A DNA stretch of 40,369 bases from Candidatus Rokuibacteriota bacterium (GTDB lineage Bacteria; Methylomirabilota; Methylomirabilia; Rokubacteriales; CSP1-6). Below are positions 40,129 to 40,369 of the stretch, one piece after another (the stretch's first letter is position 1; each line of letters starts with the position of its first letter). The stretch covers positions 19,848-60,216 of the forward strand of contig QHSO01000022.1 of the NCBI GenBank assembly GCA_003220475.1, read 5' to 3'. The notes beneath the pieces were generated by a model. The model saw nothing but the letters and a program-made list of their open reading frames with translations. It ran no database searches and was not told where the DNA came from. A program made the translations under genes and the position numbers.

Positions 40129-40369
40129 CGGCCGGTTGGCTCGGTCTCTGCCTCGGTCTGTACGCGCTCGGAGACAGCCTCGTCGCGTTGTTCGGTGTCA
40201 CCCTGATACGCGACAGAAGCGCGCGCCTCGAGATATCCGCCAGCTTCGGCGGTGCCGCGGAACGGATTCTCGCGCTGAGGGCGGTCCTCGGGCGCCTGCA
40301 GTCCTCGCGGCCGACCGCGGCGTTGCGGTCATCTGCGGCGTCCTCGGACTGTGGTCGTTGCGGTCGGAG
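40125..40369 (+). CDS. Weak partial ORF with one membrane helix (3' end outside window)
   Basis: From TTG 40125 the frame reads LTAGWLGLCLGLYALGDSLV, a probable membrane helix, then LFGVTLIRDRSARLE and a polar stretch, and stays open to the window end. The pattern of helix and short charged loop resembles DUF308/HdeD-type membrane proteins, but after about residue 58 a different frame (AADRGVAVICGVLGLWS) looks more protein-like, so a frameshift may be present. The frame is open upstream of 40125 without a good start. Evidence is weak. Confidence 0.25.
   Translation, partial: MTAGWLGLCLGLYALGDSLVALFGVTLIRDRSARLEISASFGGAAERILALRAVLGRLQSSRPTAALRSSAASSDCGRCGR

Larger units (their letters stand above)
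39745..40369. other. 625-bp stretch with no confident gene
   Basis: From the PilZ start to the window end there is no convincing complete gene. 39767-39969 shows no ORF with protein-like composition, no tRNA cloverleaf and no long repeat; an AT-rich CATTATTATTGCTT run at 39922-39935 is the only promoter-like spot. 39970-40128 and 40125-40369 each have a weak open frame listed below. The mix of protein-like fragments in different frames suggests decayed genes or local sequence errors. Confidence 0.5.

Overview
The window is about 40 kb of very GC-rich bacterial DNA, tightly packed on both strands, with many GTG and TTG starts and 1-8 nt overlaps between genes. Twin-arginine and Sec signal peptides, an outer-membrane beta-barrel protein and a short lipoprotein point to a diderm (Gram-negative-type) bacterium. 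Two peptide/nickel-type ABC importers, an amidase, isolated molybdenum hydroxylase and DMSO-reductase-family subunits and GH13/GH63-type glycosidases suggest an environmental heterotroph. The style resembles Candidatus Rokubacteria/Methylomirabilota or deep proteobacterial lineages; that is an inference, since no 16S rRNA or marker protein is present. I see no tRNA, rRNA, CRISPR array, transposase, integrase or phage gene.

Layout. (1) 1-574: end of a histidine kinase facing a lone receiver protein. (2) 631-5216, minus strand: GH63-like glucosidase, class I fructose-bisphosphate aldolase and glucokinase, a sugar-release and glycolysis cassette. (3) 5259-10529, plus strand: a Dpp-type importer (two permeases, then a Tat-exported binding protein), an L-2-amino-thiazoline-4-carboxylate hydrolase-like protein overlapping the binding protein, then a membrane GGDEF protein. 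(4) 10539-12717, minus strand: a xanthine-dehydrogenase-type molybdopterin subunit broken by an internal deletion and frameshift. (5) 12799-16453, plus strand: an overlapping three-gene cassette of an exported single-pass membrane protein with a BamE/SmpA-like tail, a JmjC/cupin-type oxygenase and an MFS transporter. (6) 16419-20479, minus strand: phosphodiesterase, thioesterase (frameshifted), molybdopterin oxidoreductase and sirtuin. (7) 20512-21564: DAHP synthase. (8) 21604-23773, minus strand: an AlkB-like dioxygenase followed by a NYN nuclease with an OST-HTH-like and an RG-rich tail. (9) 23827-24081: a small unknown gene. (10) 24113-27696, minus strand: a PLD-family protein translationally coupled to a GH13 enzyme. 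(11) 27817-28929: zinc alcohol dehydrogenase. (12) 28956-34433, minus strand: a second Dpp-type importer whose last permease overlaps an LtaS-like membrane sulfatase-fold protein; a divergent amidase follows at 34506. (13) 35948-38203: a second molybdopterin oxidoreductase. (14) 38230-39744: lipoprotein, outer-membrane protein and PilZ protein. (15) 39745-40369: mostly non-coding or degraded sequence with two weak ORFs.

The most unusual non-coding signal is a short oriented repeat, GGGGGCCCCGAAATGG plus a second conserved block, found at three of the eight convergent gene junctions, with a possible decayed fourth copy. One copy is a perfect 10-bp-stem hairpin, so the family may act as a two-way terminator. 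The most interesting gene sets are the AlkB + NYN/OST-HTH pair, the BamE-like/JmjC/MFS cassette and the PLD + GH13 pair. All functions are read from sequence motifs and neighbourhood only; no database search was run.
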